Positions 9,665 to 19,844 of a stretch of 64,000 bases of DNA are shown one piece after another. Every line of letters starts with the position of its first letter. Position 1 is the first letter of the stretch. The position numbers and the translations under genes are program-made. The notes beneath the pieces are model-generated. The model had not been told where the DNA came from. It worked only from the letters and a program-made list of their open reading frames with translations, and searched no databases. The DNA is taken from NCBI GenBank assembly GCA_007753915.1, contig CP036352.1, forward strand, positions 2,480,001 to 2,544,000. The letters are read 5' to 3'. Origin of the DNA: Phycisphaerae bacterium RAS2. GTDB taxonomy: Bacteria; Planctomycetota; Phycisphaerae; UBA1845; UTPLA1.

Positions 9665-9830
9665 GCGGCGCAGTGTAATCCGCCGATAACGCCGCCGCAC
9701 ACTCGGCACGGAAAATGCCAAACCCTTGTTCGCAGGGCGCAGTCTGCCGGGCAAGGCGCGTGCGACGAACCTTCATGCGTCGCCGCCCGCACCCGCTGCG
9801 GACCAGCCCGCATCAGGAAAGGGGTTGGCC

Positions 9831-11794
<1,964 letters not shown>

Positions 11795-11839
11795 GGGGCG
11801 ACCTGTGACGTATGGGCCGGGCTGATTCCCGAGATTCAA

Positions 11840-12259
11840 TCAATCCAGAATCAACTCGACGCCATCCTCGGCCTCATCGCCGCCGGGTCCGTGCTTCCGG
11901 ATGATTTCGACGAGTGTGTCGAAAAGTGTTGGGCCTTCACAGCGCTTGGCGCGAGCTAGTTTTTCTGCGACGTGTCGCGCCTGCTCAAATCGAAGATTTA
12001 GCAGAAGCGCGTACCATCGCCACCGCCAGAGTCGCACGGTTGCGGAATAGCCCAGCCGATCGCGCGAAATCGCTGAATGCTTCCACCGCAAAACGAATCC
12101 CTCCTCGGGCGTGCCGAAACCGCCACTTAGGATGTCATTGAAGGCGTCCAGGCTGCGACCCCATGCCGCGCCCGGGATGACCTCGCGCGAAATCTCGCGG
12201 CAGAAGCCGTGAAGGCTCTTAAATCGACGCCCATCGATGACCAATACGCGTTTCGCCAA
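11840..12259 (-). CDS. Barstar-family (RNase inhibitor) protein
   Basis: Member of the barstar family, whose founder binds and blocks the RNase barnase. The core reads VLVIDGRRFKSLHGF, then the highly conserved WGRSLDAFNDILSGGFGTP and VLRWKHS; the protein ends with the subfamily tail LVEIIRKHGPGG and EDGVELILD. A TTG start at 12259 with a GAGG box eight bases upstream places the domain at the N-terminus and avoids overlap; an in-frame ATG at 12361 would overlap the upstream gene by 55 bp. No barnase-type RNase is seen nearby, so its toxin partner, if any, is unknown. Confidence 0.8.
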   Translation of the reverse strand: MAKRVLVIDGRRFKSLHGFCREISREVIPGAAWGRSLDAFNDILSGGFGTPEEGFVLRWKHSAISRDRLGYSATVRLWRWRWYALLLNLRFEQARHVAEKLARAKRCEGPTLFDTLVEIIRKHGPGGDEAEDGVELILD

Positions 12260-12306
12260 ATGTCGCGTCCTCGCGAGTCTTTGCCAGTTCAAGCCGGCTG
12301 CAAGCC

Positions 12307-12822
12307 TCAAGCGTTGGTGTTTCGTGATTCGCGGTACTTTCGCCACGCAACCATGAAGCACTCAGGATTCGGCGGCCCGTCGATCGGTAAGGAAAGTAGT
12401 GCTGAACCGTCTAGCTTGATGCAGTCATAGAGCAACCCGAAAAACATTGACACTTTCGCGGGGTCCCATTCACAACCCATGCGGTAGTCAAACTCAACTC
12501 CATCTGGCCAAACGGTGAATCCGAGATTCGGCAATGTCACGCCATTGGCTGTACGATACTCAAGCAAGAGGTGAAAAGTATCCGCCTCTCCACTCACAAC
12601 CAGGGCCGCGGCATTGTCAACCGAATCGAGGTTCTGCTCATTTCCTGTCGCCCGATTCCAGAAGGTCGGGGACGGCCCCTCGACGGTGGATCGCCCAAGA
12701 ACCATGGCATAAATCGAAGCAACACCATCAGCCGTCAGATTGTTCAATTGAATGCTCGGCAGAGACCCATCATCTGCATCAAAGCATGACCGAACCTCCT
12801 GCCACAATTGTTCAGATGTCAT
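12307..12822 (-). CDS. Hypothetical protein upstream of barstar gene
   Basis: A soluble protein of about 171 residues that I do not recognise. It has no signal peptide or membrane segment; it is acidic, with Trp/Phe-rich stretches such as FTVWPDGVEFDYRMG and MFFGLLYDC, giving it the look of a small immunity-type protein. This is inference only. ATG at 12822 is taken as start; an in-frame TTG lies at 12837. It sits between the caspase-like gene (ending at 12910) and the barstar gene on the same strand. Confidence 0.6.
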   Translation of the reverse strand: MTSEQLWQEVRSCFDADDGSLPSIQLNNLTADGVASIYAMVLGRSTVEGPSPTFWNRATGNEQNLDSVDNAAALVVSGEADTFHLLLEYRTANGVTLPNLGFTVWPDGVEFDYRMGCEWDPAKVSMFFGLLYDCIKLDGSALLSLPIDGPPNPECFMVAWRKYRESRNTNA

Positions 12823-12909
12823 ACGAGGTTCGCCCAATCAGACTTCACAAAGTCGCCCCTCTTACCAAAACCGTGATCGCCCCGCCACAACAGCCGCCCA
12901 TCTATCACA

Positions 12910-13497
12910 CTACCCCACTTCCATGCAGAACCCGTACTCCTTCAGAATCCGCGGGTGGATCACGCCTTTCACGCGATCCAGCACGCGCTGTTTGAGTCGC
13001 GTGCGAGGGAAGAGCTTGCCTCGCGCCAGGGCGCACAGCACGAGGTAATCCACGATGCAGCCCGGGGTCCACTCGATGCCGTGGCGATAGCCGATCACGG
13101 CGAGCGCGCCGGTTTCCTTGAGAATCTCGCGCAGATCGACCTTCTTCAGCACCTCGCACGCCGAGATGTAAAGCACGCGCCCGCGACACTGGCCGCGAAG
13201 CACGTCGAGCATGTCGCCGAGTTTGACCTTGCGCTTCCAGTTCTCCATGAGAAACTTGCCAGGCTCGCCGTGCATGGAGAGATACAGGATCGGATACTTC
13301 GCGTACGCCGCATCGCACCATTTGCGCAGGTAGAACAGCAGGCTCGGCCCGGTCGCCGCCATTCGCAGGATGAAATAGACGTTTGACTTATCCGCCTCCT
13401 GCACGAGCTGCAGGATGTGCTCCATCGTGTAGCGCTTGCGGAAGTCGGACTCCCACTCGGCCTCGATGCAGTAGATTCCGTTGCAGGTGATGGGCAT
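12910..13497 (-). CDS. Small caspase/CHAT-like protein (resembles DUF6642)
   Basis: A 195-residue cytoplasmic protein. It begins with a GIYCIEAEW element and later shows LYLSMHGEPG (His76) and LYISACEVL (Cys114), the spacing and hydrophobic context expected of the His-Cys dyad in caspase-fold (CHAT-like) peptidases. The whole looks like the DUF6642 group, recalled from memory and not checked. Substrate and role are unknown. The start is taken at ATG 13497 rather than the in-frame TTG at 13503. It is the first of three co-directional small genes ending with the barstar gene. Confidence 0.6.
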   Translation of the reverse strand: MPITCNGIYCIEAEWESDFRKRYTMEHILQLVQEADKSNVYFILRMAATGPSLLFYLRKWCDAAYAKYPILYLSMHGEPGKFLMENWKRKVKLGDMLDVLRGQCRGRVLYISACEVLKKVDLREILKETGALAVIGYRHGIEWTPGCIVDYLVLCALARGKLFPRTRLKQRVLDRVKGVIHPRILKEYGFCMEVG

Positions 13498-13566
13498 GCG
13501 CAACGCGGCCTTGAACCTTGACCCGGTGGGGCCATGTTAAGGCGAAGAGACGGCACTGGCGAGCGG

Positions 13567-14598
13567 TTAGTTTCGGACTGGTTGGCGCCTACGGCGACGC
13601 GTGAAGGCTGTGACCGCGATCAGAAGCACCGCCGTCGAAGGCTCGGGAATACCGACGATGCGGAACCCGATGTAGTGTGCTTCCGTCGTGGGGCGGGTGT
13701 AATTGCGAAGCGCTGCGTAGAGGTCCGAATGAATGCTTTCATAGCCCCCGCCACGAATTCCGCGATTCAAGCTGGCAAAAGCTGTTTCGTTCCACTCCCA
13801 TACGTTGCCGCCTTGATCAAAGGTTCCGTAAGGACTCTCGGAATTCTCATGCGAGCCAACGACCGTTCGATAGTACGGCGGGCCGATCGTCATTCCTGGA
13901 TTGGAAAAGGTTGCGTTGTTCCCCGGATCGGAAGGGTTCCCCAAAACACTGCTGGGAGTGTTATTGCTTGCGGTCGGATAATTCCAGTAGTTGCTCCCAA
14001 GGCCGTCATTCTTGTGATAGGCAGCTTTGTACCACTCGCTTTCGGTCGGGATGGCCCAGGCTGCGGTGGGCCTGCGCGTAACGGCCATTAACTGCGCAAT
14101 CGACGTCGCACCATTGAGGTGGTAAGCGCCATCCTCGGTCGTAGTCAGACTTTGCGGCCCAGTCGGCTGCCCGTTTTGCAGCCAGTTTGCGAATCGCGCG
14201 GCGTCTCCCCACGAGACATAATTCACCGGGCGGTCGGCCCAGTCGTCCGGAACGCTGTAGGTGTAGCTACCCGGCTTGCCGCTTCGTTGAATGTTTGCGC
14301 CGGAAACAACTCCCCCGGTCGTGTTCCCCATGCTTGGGTTGTACAACCCGTGCGGGTCCGAGGCCGCGACCGCGTTAAGAAACATCGTGTATTGCTTTGC
14401 GGTCACTTCGAATTTGCTGATCCTGAAATCGTAATCGACCTTTCCTATGTTCGGCGCGCCGGCATTCGGAAAGCGCGTGTCGCCTGCGTTGCCCGCGTTG
14501 CCCACCTGCACGGTCTCGACCAATTGAGCCGGCGCCGGATGGACAGTCACGAAGCCCGCGATGGCCAGAAAAAACATCGCTCGTTGAACTAACTTCAT
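13567..14598 (-). CDS. Secreted FGE/SUMF1-domain protein with PEP-CTERM tail
   Basis: A 343-residue exported protein. Residues 1-25 are a signal peptide ending in APAQ. The bulk is a formylglycine-generating-enzyme (SUMF1/EgtB-type) fold: KFEVTAKQYTMFLNAVA, VNYVSWGDAARFANWL, LPTESEW-like IPTESEWYKAAY, GGNVWEWNE and RGGGYES. The C-terminus is a PEP-CTERM sorting signal (PEPSTAVLLIAVTAF followed by Arg-rich residues). No conserved Cys pair for sulfatase activation is evident, so it is more likely a binding or structural version of the fold. PEP-CTERM proteins need an exosortase, which is not in this window. Confidence 0.85.
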   Translation of the reverse strand: MKLVQRAMFFLAIAGFVTVHPAPAQLVETVQVGNAGNAGDTRFPNAGAPNIGKVDYDFRISKFEVTAKQYTMFLNAVAASDPHGLYNPSMGNTTGGVVSGANIQRSGKPGSYTYSVPDDWADRPVNYVSWGDAARFANWLQNGQPTGPQSLTTTEDGAYHLNGATSIAQLMAVTRRPTAAWAIPTESEWYKAAYHKNDGLGSNYWNYPTASNNTPSSVLGNPSDPGNNATFSNPGMTIGPPYYRTVVGSHENSESPYGTFDQGGNVWEWNETAFASLNRGIRGGGYESIHSDLYAALRNYTRPTTEAHYIGFRIVGIPEPSTAVLLIAVTAFTRRRRRQPVRN

Positions 14599-14832
14599 TG
14601 CATCCCTCCATCACGCATGAACAACATGCTACCCCGGAGCGGCCCCGGATAATTGGCATCAATATGGCAATTGCCTGGAAATGGCTCCCGGACTTGACCC
14701 GGCATATTACCCTCCACCAAGGGCCATGTCAAGGAGAATGTCTCTTTACCGCCTTGGTTCTGTCACGACCCGTCGCAAATCAAGGCACCTGCAGGATTCG
14801 GTGCGCAAACATTGACATGACTTTCAGTTACG

Positions 14833-15630
14833 CTACTTCGCCTCCCAGTTCACCAGTTCCGTCAACTTGTCATCCGGAGGCGGGTCGTGCGGGCTTTGCC
14901 ACGCCGCAACAATGCTGATCGCCTCGCGCTGGGTAACTGTCCGCCGGAAGCAGCCGCCGGCGTGCGTCCAAAGCTCCAGCACCAGAACCGAGGTCTTGCC
15001 CGTGTGGATGTATCGCAAGGCGAGGCACGAGTCATCGCGCGAGAGCACCGTGATGCGCGCGGGGCCGCCCCGTCGCGCCGGCCGACGAATCACGGCCACG
15101 CCGCCGGGAAGAAGGAACCAATGCCCGCCGCGACGCGAGAGTGCCACGACAATGACAATCGTGAACGCCACAAGTCCCGCGCCCGCCAGCAGTCCGCTCA
15201 TGGCCGCCAGGCGCTGCCCGCTCGCGAAACCCACCGCCAGCCCGGCAATCAGCGCCACCCCGGTGATCCCTCCGAGCCACGCGAGTGTCTTTCCGATGCG
15301 CTCTTCGCGTGTCGGGTTCTCACCGGACAGCGTCTTGAGCCGGTCGGTCTCGTCGCCCAGGCCGCGGCCGACTTCGATCGGCTCGAACTTCTCCGTGAAC
15401 GGCGGCGGCATGTCAAACGGAACGCCCGGACCAATCAGCACCAGCCCGCCCCGGTCCCGCGCCAGATCGCGCACGGCATGTCGAAACACGGCGTTCGCCC
15501 AGCGATCCAGCCCCCAGAAGCGAGTGAGAAATGCCTGCTTCAATCCCGCAAGGGCATCACTGCCCAACGTGGGCGACGTGAACTGTTTGCAGCGATCGAC
15601 GTGGACGAAATGGACAGCGGCGGAAGACAT
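14833..15630 (-). CDS. Hypothetical membrane protein downstream of Ser/Thr kinase
   Basis: A 265-residue protein of unknown function. A soluble N-terminal region (about 110 residues) is followed by two adjacent membrane helices (about residues 116-136 and 141-164) and a C-terminal soluble region of about 100 residues. The N-terminal part carries the phrase GLVLIGPGVPFDMPPPF. It starts 34 bp after the kinase stop on the same strand, so it is probably co-transcribed and may be a substrate or partner of the kinase (inference). Confidence 0.6.
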   Translation of the reverse strand: MSSAAVHFVHVDRCKQFTSPTLGSDALAGLKQAFLTRFWGLDRWANAVFRHAVRDLARDRGGLVLIGPGVPFDMPPPFTEKFEPIEVGRGLGDETDRLKTLSGENPTREERIGKTLAWLGGITGVALIAGLAVGFASGQRLAAMSGLLAGAGLVAFTIVIVVALSRRGGHWFLLPGGVAVIRRPARRGGPARITVLSRDDSCLALRYIHTGKTSVLVLELWTHAGGCFRRTVTQREAISIVAAWQSPHDPPPDDKLTELVNWEAK

Positions 15631-15664
15631 GCCGCGAAGTATAAACCCCGCGCGACGAAATGAG

Positions 15665-16963
15665 CTACTTGACGATCAGCGCAATCACCAGAATCAGTAT
15701 CAACACGCCCTCGGCAATGACGGCCGCAATCAGTGCCGGGTTTGACGAGGCCCGCGCGGCGCCGTCAGCGCGACCTGTTTCGTAAGTTTCATCCACTTCG
15801 CCTGCGCCGAGGCCCTTAAGCAGGCTGTCGGCCACCCCCTCCCGTGCCTGGAGCGGCGCCTCGCCCCGCGCGACACGTTCCAGATCCTGCAGCATGTCGG
15901 TCGTCGACGCATAGCGCTTGTTGCGATCCTTCGCCATGGCGCGCTCCACGACCTCTCCCAGACCCGTCGAGATGTTCGTGTTGAGATGATCCGGTGGGAC
16001 GAGCGGTTCTTTCAGATGCTTCTGCATGATCTGACCCGGCGTCGTTCCGTCAAACGGCACGCGACCCGTGATCATGTGATACAACGTCGCGCCCAGCGAA
16101 TAAATGTCCGCCCGAAAATCGACATCTTTCACGCCGCGCACCTGCTCCGGCGAGATGTAGTACGGCGTGCCATAGGCCCGGCCCTTTTCCGCCTCGGCTG
16201 CCGCCTCGTCACCGGCCTCCCGCGCCAGACCCATGTCGGCCAGCTTCGCGTTGCCGTCGCGGGTGATCATGATGTTTTTTGGCTTCACGTCGCGGTGGAT
16301 GAAGCCGCGCGCATGAGCATGTTCCAACGCGCGGGCAATCTGAATGGTCACCGCCAGCGCGTCCTTCTCCAGATACACGCGCCGCTCGGCGAGAATGTCG
16401 TACACCGTCTTGCCGTCGACGAACTCCATCACGAAATAGTGGTAGCCGGCGTACTCGCCGACGTCGATCGCCTGCACGATGTTGTTGTGGTTCAACTTCG
16501 CGGCGGCGCGGCCCTCTTTGTAAAACCGTGCGACGAATTCCGGGTCCTCGCTTAGCCGTTTCGGAAGAATTTTGATCGCGACGATGCGGTCGAGCGAGAG
16601 CTGTTTGGCTTTGTACACGCTGGCCATCGCGCCCGCGCCGATCCGCTGCATGATTTGAAACCCGGGAATCTGCTGGAGCGACTGCGACACCGAATCGTCG
16701 GCCGGGTTCATCAGCCGCTTGAGCTGGGTGGCCGTCACGATTCCATACTTGACGAGCAGTTCCGAAAGCGTGGCATCCTTGCCCTCTTCGCGGAGTTTCT
16801 TCTGCTTGACGAGAACCGCCTGAACTTCTTCCGAGGTGGCGAGGCGCGCGTCGATCACCATGCGGCCGATGGAACTGTGTGCACCCGCGCCGCTGCGCTG
16901 GCCGGCGGCGCTGCCGCTGCCTGCGCCCGTTTTGTTGCCAACTGCTTTGGGTTCGTTCGCCAT
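15665..16963 (-). CDS. Membrane-anchored Ser/Thr protein kinase (PknB/Hanks type)
   Basis: A 432-residue kinase. Residues 34-90 form a helical module (MVIDARLATSEEVQAVL ... ELLVKYGIVT) resembling the N-terminal domain found before type II/IV secretion ATPases in planctomycete kinases. The kinase domain covers about 102-365: glycine loop GAGAMASVYK (109-118), catalytic Lys131 in VAIKIL, HRDVKPKN (223-230), DMG (243-245) in place of the usual DFG, and SPEQ for APE. A single C-terminal membrane helix (about 408-430) anchors it. It leads a two-gene unit with the 14833 gene. Confidence 0.9.
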   Translation of the reverse strand: MANEPKAVGNKTGAGSGSAAGQRSGAGAHSSIGRMVIDARLATSEEVQAVLVKQKKLREEGKDATLSELLVKYGIVTATQLKRLMNPADDSVSQSLQQIPGFQIMQRIGAGAMASVYKAKQLSLDRIVAIKILPKRLSEDPEFVARFYKEGRAAAKLNHNNIVQAIDVGEYAGYHYFVMEFVDGKTVYDILAERRVYLEKDALAVTIQIARALEHAHARGFIHRDVKPKNIMITRDGNAKLADMGLAREAGDEAAAEAEKGRAYGTPYYISPEQVRGVKDVDFRADIYSLGATLYHMITGRVPFDGTTPGQIMQKHLKEPLVPPDHLNTNISTGLGEVVERAMAKDRNKRYASTTDMLQDLERVARGEAPLQAREGVADSLLKGLGAGEVDETYETGRADGAARASSNPALIAAVIAEGVLILILVIALIVK

Positions 16964-17150
16964 GCCGATCAGACTCCACCTGTCTAACGGCCTGCAATTT
17001 CATCGCCGGCGTGGACCGCGAGTTCCACTTGGCAGCGATTTCCATAAGTGCGAGTCTGTAACTCGCGCCGACACCTTACTTTATGGCATCCGTGGGTTGC
17101 AAGTCAACGCAATGACGCCTGGCCTGATTCCGACCCCGCCCAGCCACTTC

Positions 17151-17735
17151 TCACGGCGCCTGCCAGGGCACGTCTTCCACGCCCGAAAAAGCATTCGCGC
17201 ATCGAGCCCAGGCGAAGAGAAGATCGCTCAAGCGATTCAAATAGATCACCACCTGCGGATTCGAGCAATCGGCCCCCAATGCGACGACGTTTCGTTCCGC
17301 GCGACGGCATACGGTACGACAGACGTGCAACGCCGAGGCCGCCGGCGCGCCCCCGGGAAGAATGAACTGCCGCAACGGTGGCACCGCCGCGCTGGCTTCG
17401 TCGATCCAGCCCTCCAGCCGTCTCGCATCGCTCTCGCTGATCTTCGGCACTTTGTCGCGATTCGGCGCGCCGATCGGCGTCGCCAGCTCCGCCCCGATCG
17501 TGAACAGATCACGCTGAACGTGCATCAGACGATCAACAAGGCGCTGCCAATCCTGCCTCGCGCCGCCGGACGCACTAACCGCCAGCCCCTGGGCCATGCT
17601 GGCAGCCACGCCGATGAATGCGTTCGTCTCGTCGACGTCGCCATAGGCGCAAACCCGCGGGTCGTGCTTCCGCACTCGCGTGCCGTCGAAAAGCACCGTC
17701 CCGCCGTCGTCACCCTGCTTGGTGTACAGCTTCAC
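17151..17735 (-). CDS. Cob(I)alamin adenosyltransferase, PduO/MMAB type
   Basis: Transfers the adenosyl group of ATP to cob(I)alamin to make adenosylcobalamin; cytoplasmic, 194 residues. The family ATP-binding N-terminus (YTKQGDDGGTVLFDG) is intact, followed by YGDVDETNAFIG, the conserved RRAER block near residue 130, and YLNRLSDLLFAWAR near the C-terminus. Coenzyme-B12 enzymes are not in this window. The gene stands alone, with a terminator of the upstream gene between them. Confidence 0.93.
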   Translation of the reverse strand: MKLYTKQGDDGGTVLFDGTRVRKHDPRVCAYGDVDETNAFIGVAASMAQGLAVSASGGARQDWQRLVDRLMHVQRDLFTIGAELATPIGAPNRDKVPKISESDARRLEGWIDEASAAVPPLRQFILPGGAPAASALHVCRTVCRRAERNVVALGADCSNPQVVIYLNRLSDLLFAWARCANAFSGVEDVPWQAP

Positions 17736-17816
17736 CGCCGATTCCCGCCTCTCTCCGCGTCAAGACAGACACGTTACCACAATCTTGCGGCGGCCCCAAA
17801 TTCACCCGGCGCAATG

Positions 17817-17853
17817 AAAAGGCCCGCCGGGCGGTCAAACCCAGCGGGCCTCT
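17817..17853 (-). terminator. Rho-independent terminator of the 17887-19743 gene
   Basis: On the minus strand, an inverted repeat (GGCCCGC / GCGGGCC at 17821-17850, with an inner GGG/CCC pairing) is followed directly by TTTT. It lies 34 bp after the stop of the 618-residue gene. Confidence 0.75.
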
Positions 17854-17886
17854 TATTCATGTCGAATCAATCAACCGATGAGGCGA

Positions 17887-19743
17887 TCACTCGCCATCAT
17901 CCGAACTGTCTTCATCCGAGTCGCCGTCGTCCGAGCCGGATTCTTCTCCATCCGAGGACTCGTCTGCGGAATCTCCATCGTCCGAATCGGACTCGTCGCC
18001 GTCGTCCGCCATGTCGGCCGCTTCGGCGGCTGAATACTTCTCGAACATCTCCTTGCACGCCTTGATCAGCTTCATCGGCACAACGAAGTCGATCCGGCTG
18101 GCCGTGTCTTCCACCGCCGACGTGACCGCCACCGGCGCGTTCAGGGTCGGCATGTCAAACGGCACTTCGTCCTCTTCGCCGACCGCCGCGGCGACCTTCT
18201 TCACCGTCTGCATGATGTGATCCACCGCGAAGTACATCTCCGCGACCTTCTTCGCCGGCAGACCCTTGCTCACAGCGGCGATGCCCGCGTCGGTCGACAA
18301 CCCGCCGCTCGATTTCGCACCGGTCGCAATCTTCTCAAAACGCTTCTTCCCGCCGCCCAGCGACATCACGACGTGATTGTCGCCCACAGCGCCGAAGCGG
18401 ATTCGCATGTCCGAGCCGAGCACTTTCTTCACCTTCTCGACGTCGCCCTTGTCGCCCTCGGTCGCATCAGCGATTTCATCGACGCGAATCTCGATCGTGT
18501 CGGCCTTGCCGCCGCCGACCGACTCTGCATCGGCCTTGTGAACAATGTGCTTCTTGACCGCGGTAAAGTCCTCGTCGTCCGAGAGACCCATCGCTGTCGT
18601 GAACAGCTTCCGTAGACTTGCAACAAACGCCGCGGAGTCGTTCGTCTCGGCCACAATCGCCAGCCCGATCATGCCCTCGGCCGTGTCTTCCAGCGCACTG
18701 AACGACAGCGCGACGCGCTTCAGGTTCTCATGAAGCTTGAGATACTCCTTGTCCATGCTTGCGAGCTGCTCGGGGGTCGCCCCGGGAATGCGCATGGACT
18801 TGAGCAAGCCGGAAATCGGCTTGTCGCTGCTTGCCGTCTTGCCGGCATTGCTGTGGTTGATCGTGCTGGCCAGGCTGAACAGGTACTTGTCCTTCGGCAG
18901 AACAGCCAGCAACTCGTCCTCGGTGCCCTTGTCGGCCGCAATCATCTTCTCGAGGTCGCCATCGGCCGTCGGCGTGATTCGCGCGACCACCGCAAGGCCT
19001 TCATCGTTGAAGGTCAGCCCCAGATCGAAGGCCGCCACCTCACCAAACATCTTGATGATGTGCTGCGCCGTCTCGCCGGTCGGATCCTGCGCCGCCATGG
19101 CCATCTGCATGAACGGCATGACCCTGTCTTTGTACGCCGTTGCGACCGCGCCGAGCGAAATGCTCATGTAGACGTCCGACGCACCCATTGCCTCCGATCG
19201 GCCCGCCGACACCGAAGAGCCGATTGTCTTCTTCGACTTGGCCACTTTGGTCACCGCGTCCTGGCCCGGACCGATGACGACAACCTTGCCCTTGATCGCT
19301 GCAAAGCCCGGCTCGCCCATCACCGTCACGCGCGAAACGCCCTCTTCCTCGCTCGGCTCGGCCGACAGCTTCTCCAGCACGGCCTTAGGGTCCTTCGCCG
19401 GAACAATCGCCACAGCGGCTTCGTTCATGCCGCCCATCTTCTGCACGTCGAGCACGACGACGCAGATTGGACGCGTCATATCCACGGCATCCACCAGGTT
19501 CAGCGGGGCCAAAGCCATCGCCGAAATCTGCGGCGGAATCGGCAACCCCAGCGATTGCTGAATACGCGACGCCGTCGAGTCGAGCTGATCCAGCGAGCGG
19601 ATCATGACAAAACCCCAGGCATCGCTCGGGATAAGGTCCAGCGTCTCCTTCACGCCCGATGCGCGCGCCGTTGATCCAAAGGCCAGCGCCGTCAGCAAGC
19701 ACGCGACCGTCCACATTCGTTTCATCACGGAAATCCTTCTCAT
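17887..19743 (-). CDS. Large secreted protein with acidic tail
   Basis: A 618-residue exported protein of unknown function. Residues 1-28 are a signal peptide (cleavage around TARAS). The body is an alternating alpha/beta sequence with no catalytic motif I can name. The last 45 residues are almost only Asp, Ser, Glu and Gly, a low-complexity, possibly Ca2+-binding or disordered tail. The opening of the mature protein (LDLIPSDAWGFVMIRSLDQL) resembles that of the next upstream gene (LAEVPRDAAAVVVFPNLAAT), so the two are probably distant paralogues. Gap to that gene is about 100 bp; co-transcription is possible. Confidence 0.7.
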   Translation of the reverse strand: MRRISVMKRMWTVACLLTALAFGSTARASGVKETLDLIPSDAWGFVMIRSLDQLDSTASRIQQSLGLPIPPQISAMALAPLNLVDAVDMTRPICVVVLDVQKMGGMNEAAVAIVPAKDPKAVLEKLSAEPSEEEGVSRVTVMGEPGFAAIKGKVVVIGPGQDAVTKVAKSKKTIGSSVSAGRSEAMGASDVYMSISLGAVATAYKDRVMPFMQMAMAAQDPTGETAQHIIKMFGEVAAFDLGLTFNDEGLAVVARITPTADGDLEKMIAADKGTEDELLAVLPKDKYLFSLASTINHSNAGKTASSDKPISGLLKSMRIPGATPEQLASMDKEYLKLHENLKRVALSFSALEDTAEGMIGLAIVAETNDSAAFVASLRKLFTTAMGLSDDEDFTAVKKHIVHKADAESVGGGKADTIEIRVDEIADATEGDKGDVEKVKKVLGSDMRIRFGAVGDNHVVMSLGGGKKRFEKIATGAKSSGGLSTDAGIAAVSKGLPAKKVAEMYFAVDHIMQTVKKVAAAVGEEDEVPFDMPTLNAPVAVTSAVEDTASRIDFVVPMKLIKACKEMFEKYSAAEAADMADDGDESDSDDGDSADESSDGEESGSDDGDSDEDSSDDGE

Positions 19744-19844
19744 GTTTCTGCTCCTACGATGGACACGGCCATGCCGCGCCGACTTCGTTCCACATTCAAA
19801 CGGCGACAGGCTTCGGCCCGCGCCGCTTATTTACGGGCGTCGAA

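Noticed and set aside
17151-17735. Reading the cobalamin adenosyltransferase neighbourhood as a B12 operon
   Set aside because: No other B12 synthesis, transport or riboswitch sequence was seen nearby; the gene is single.
18730-19674. A 314-codon plus-strand open frame
   Set aside because: Antisense to the acidic-tail secreted protein gene; no motif, no ribosome-binding site.
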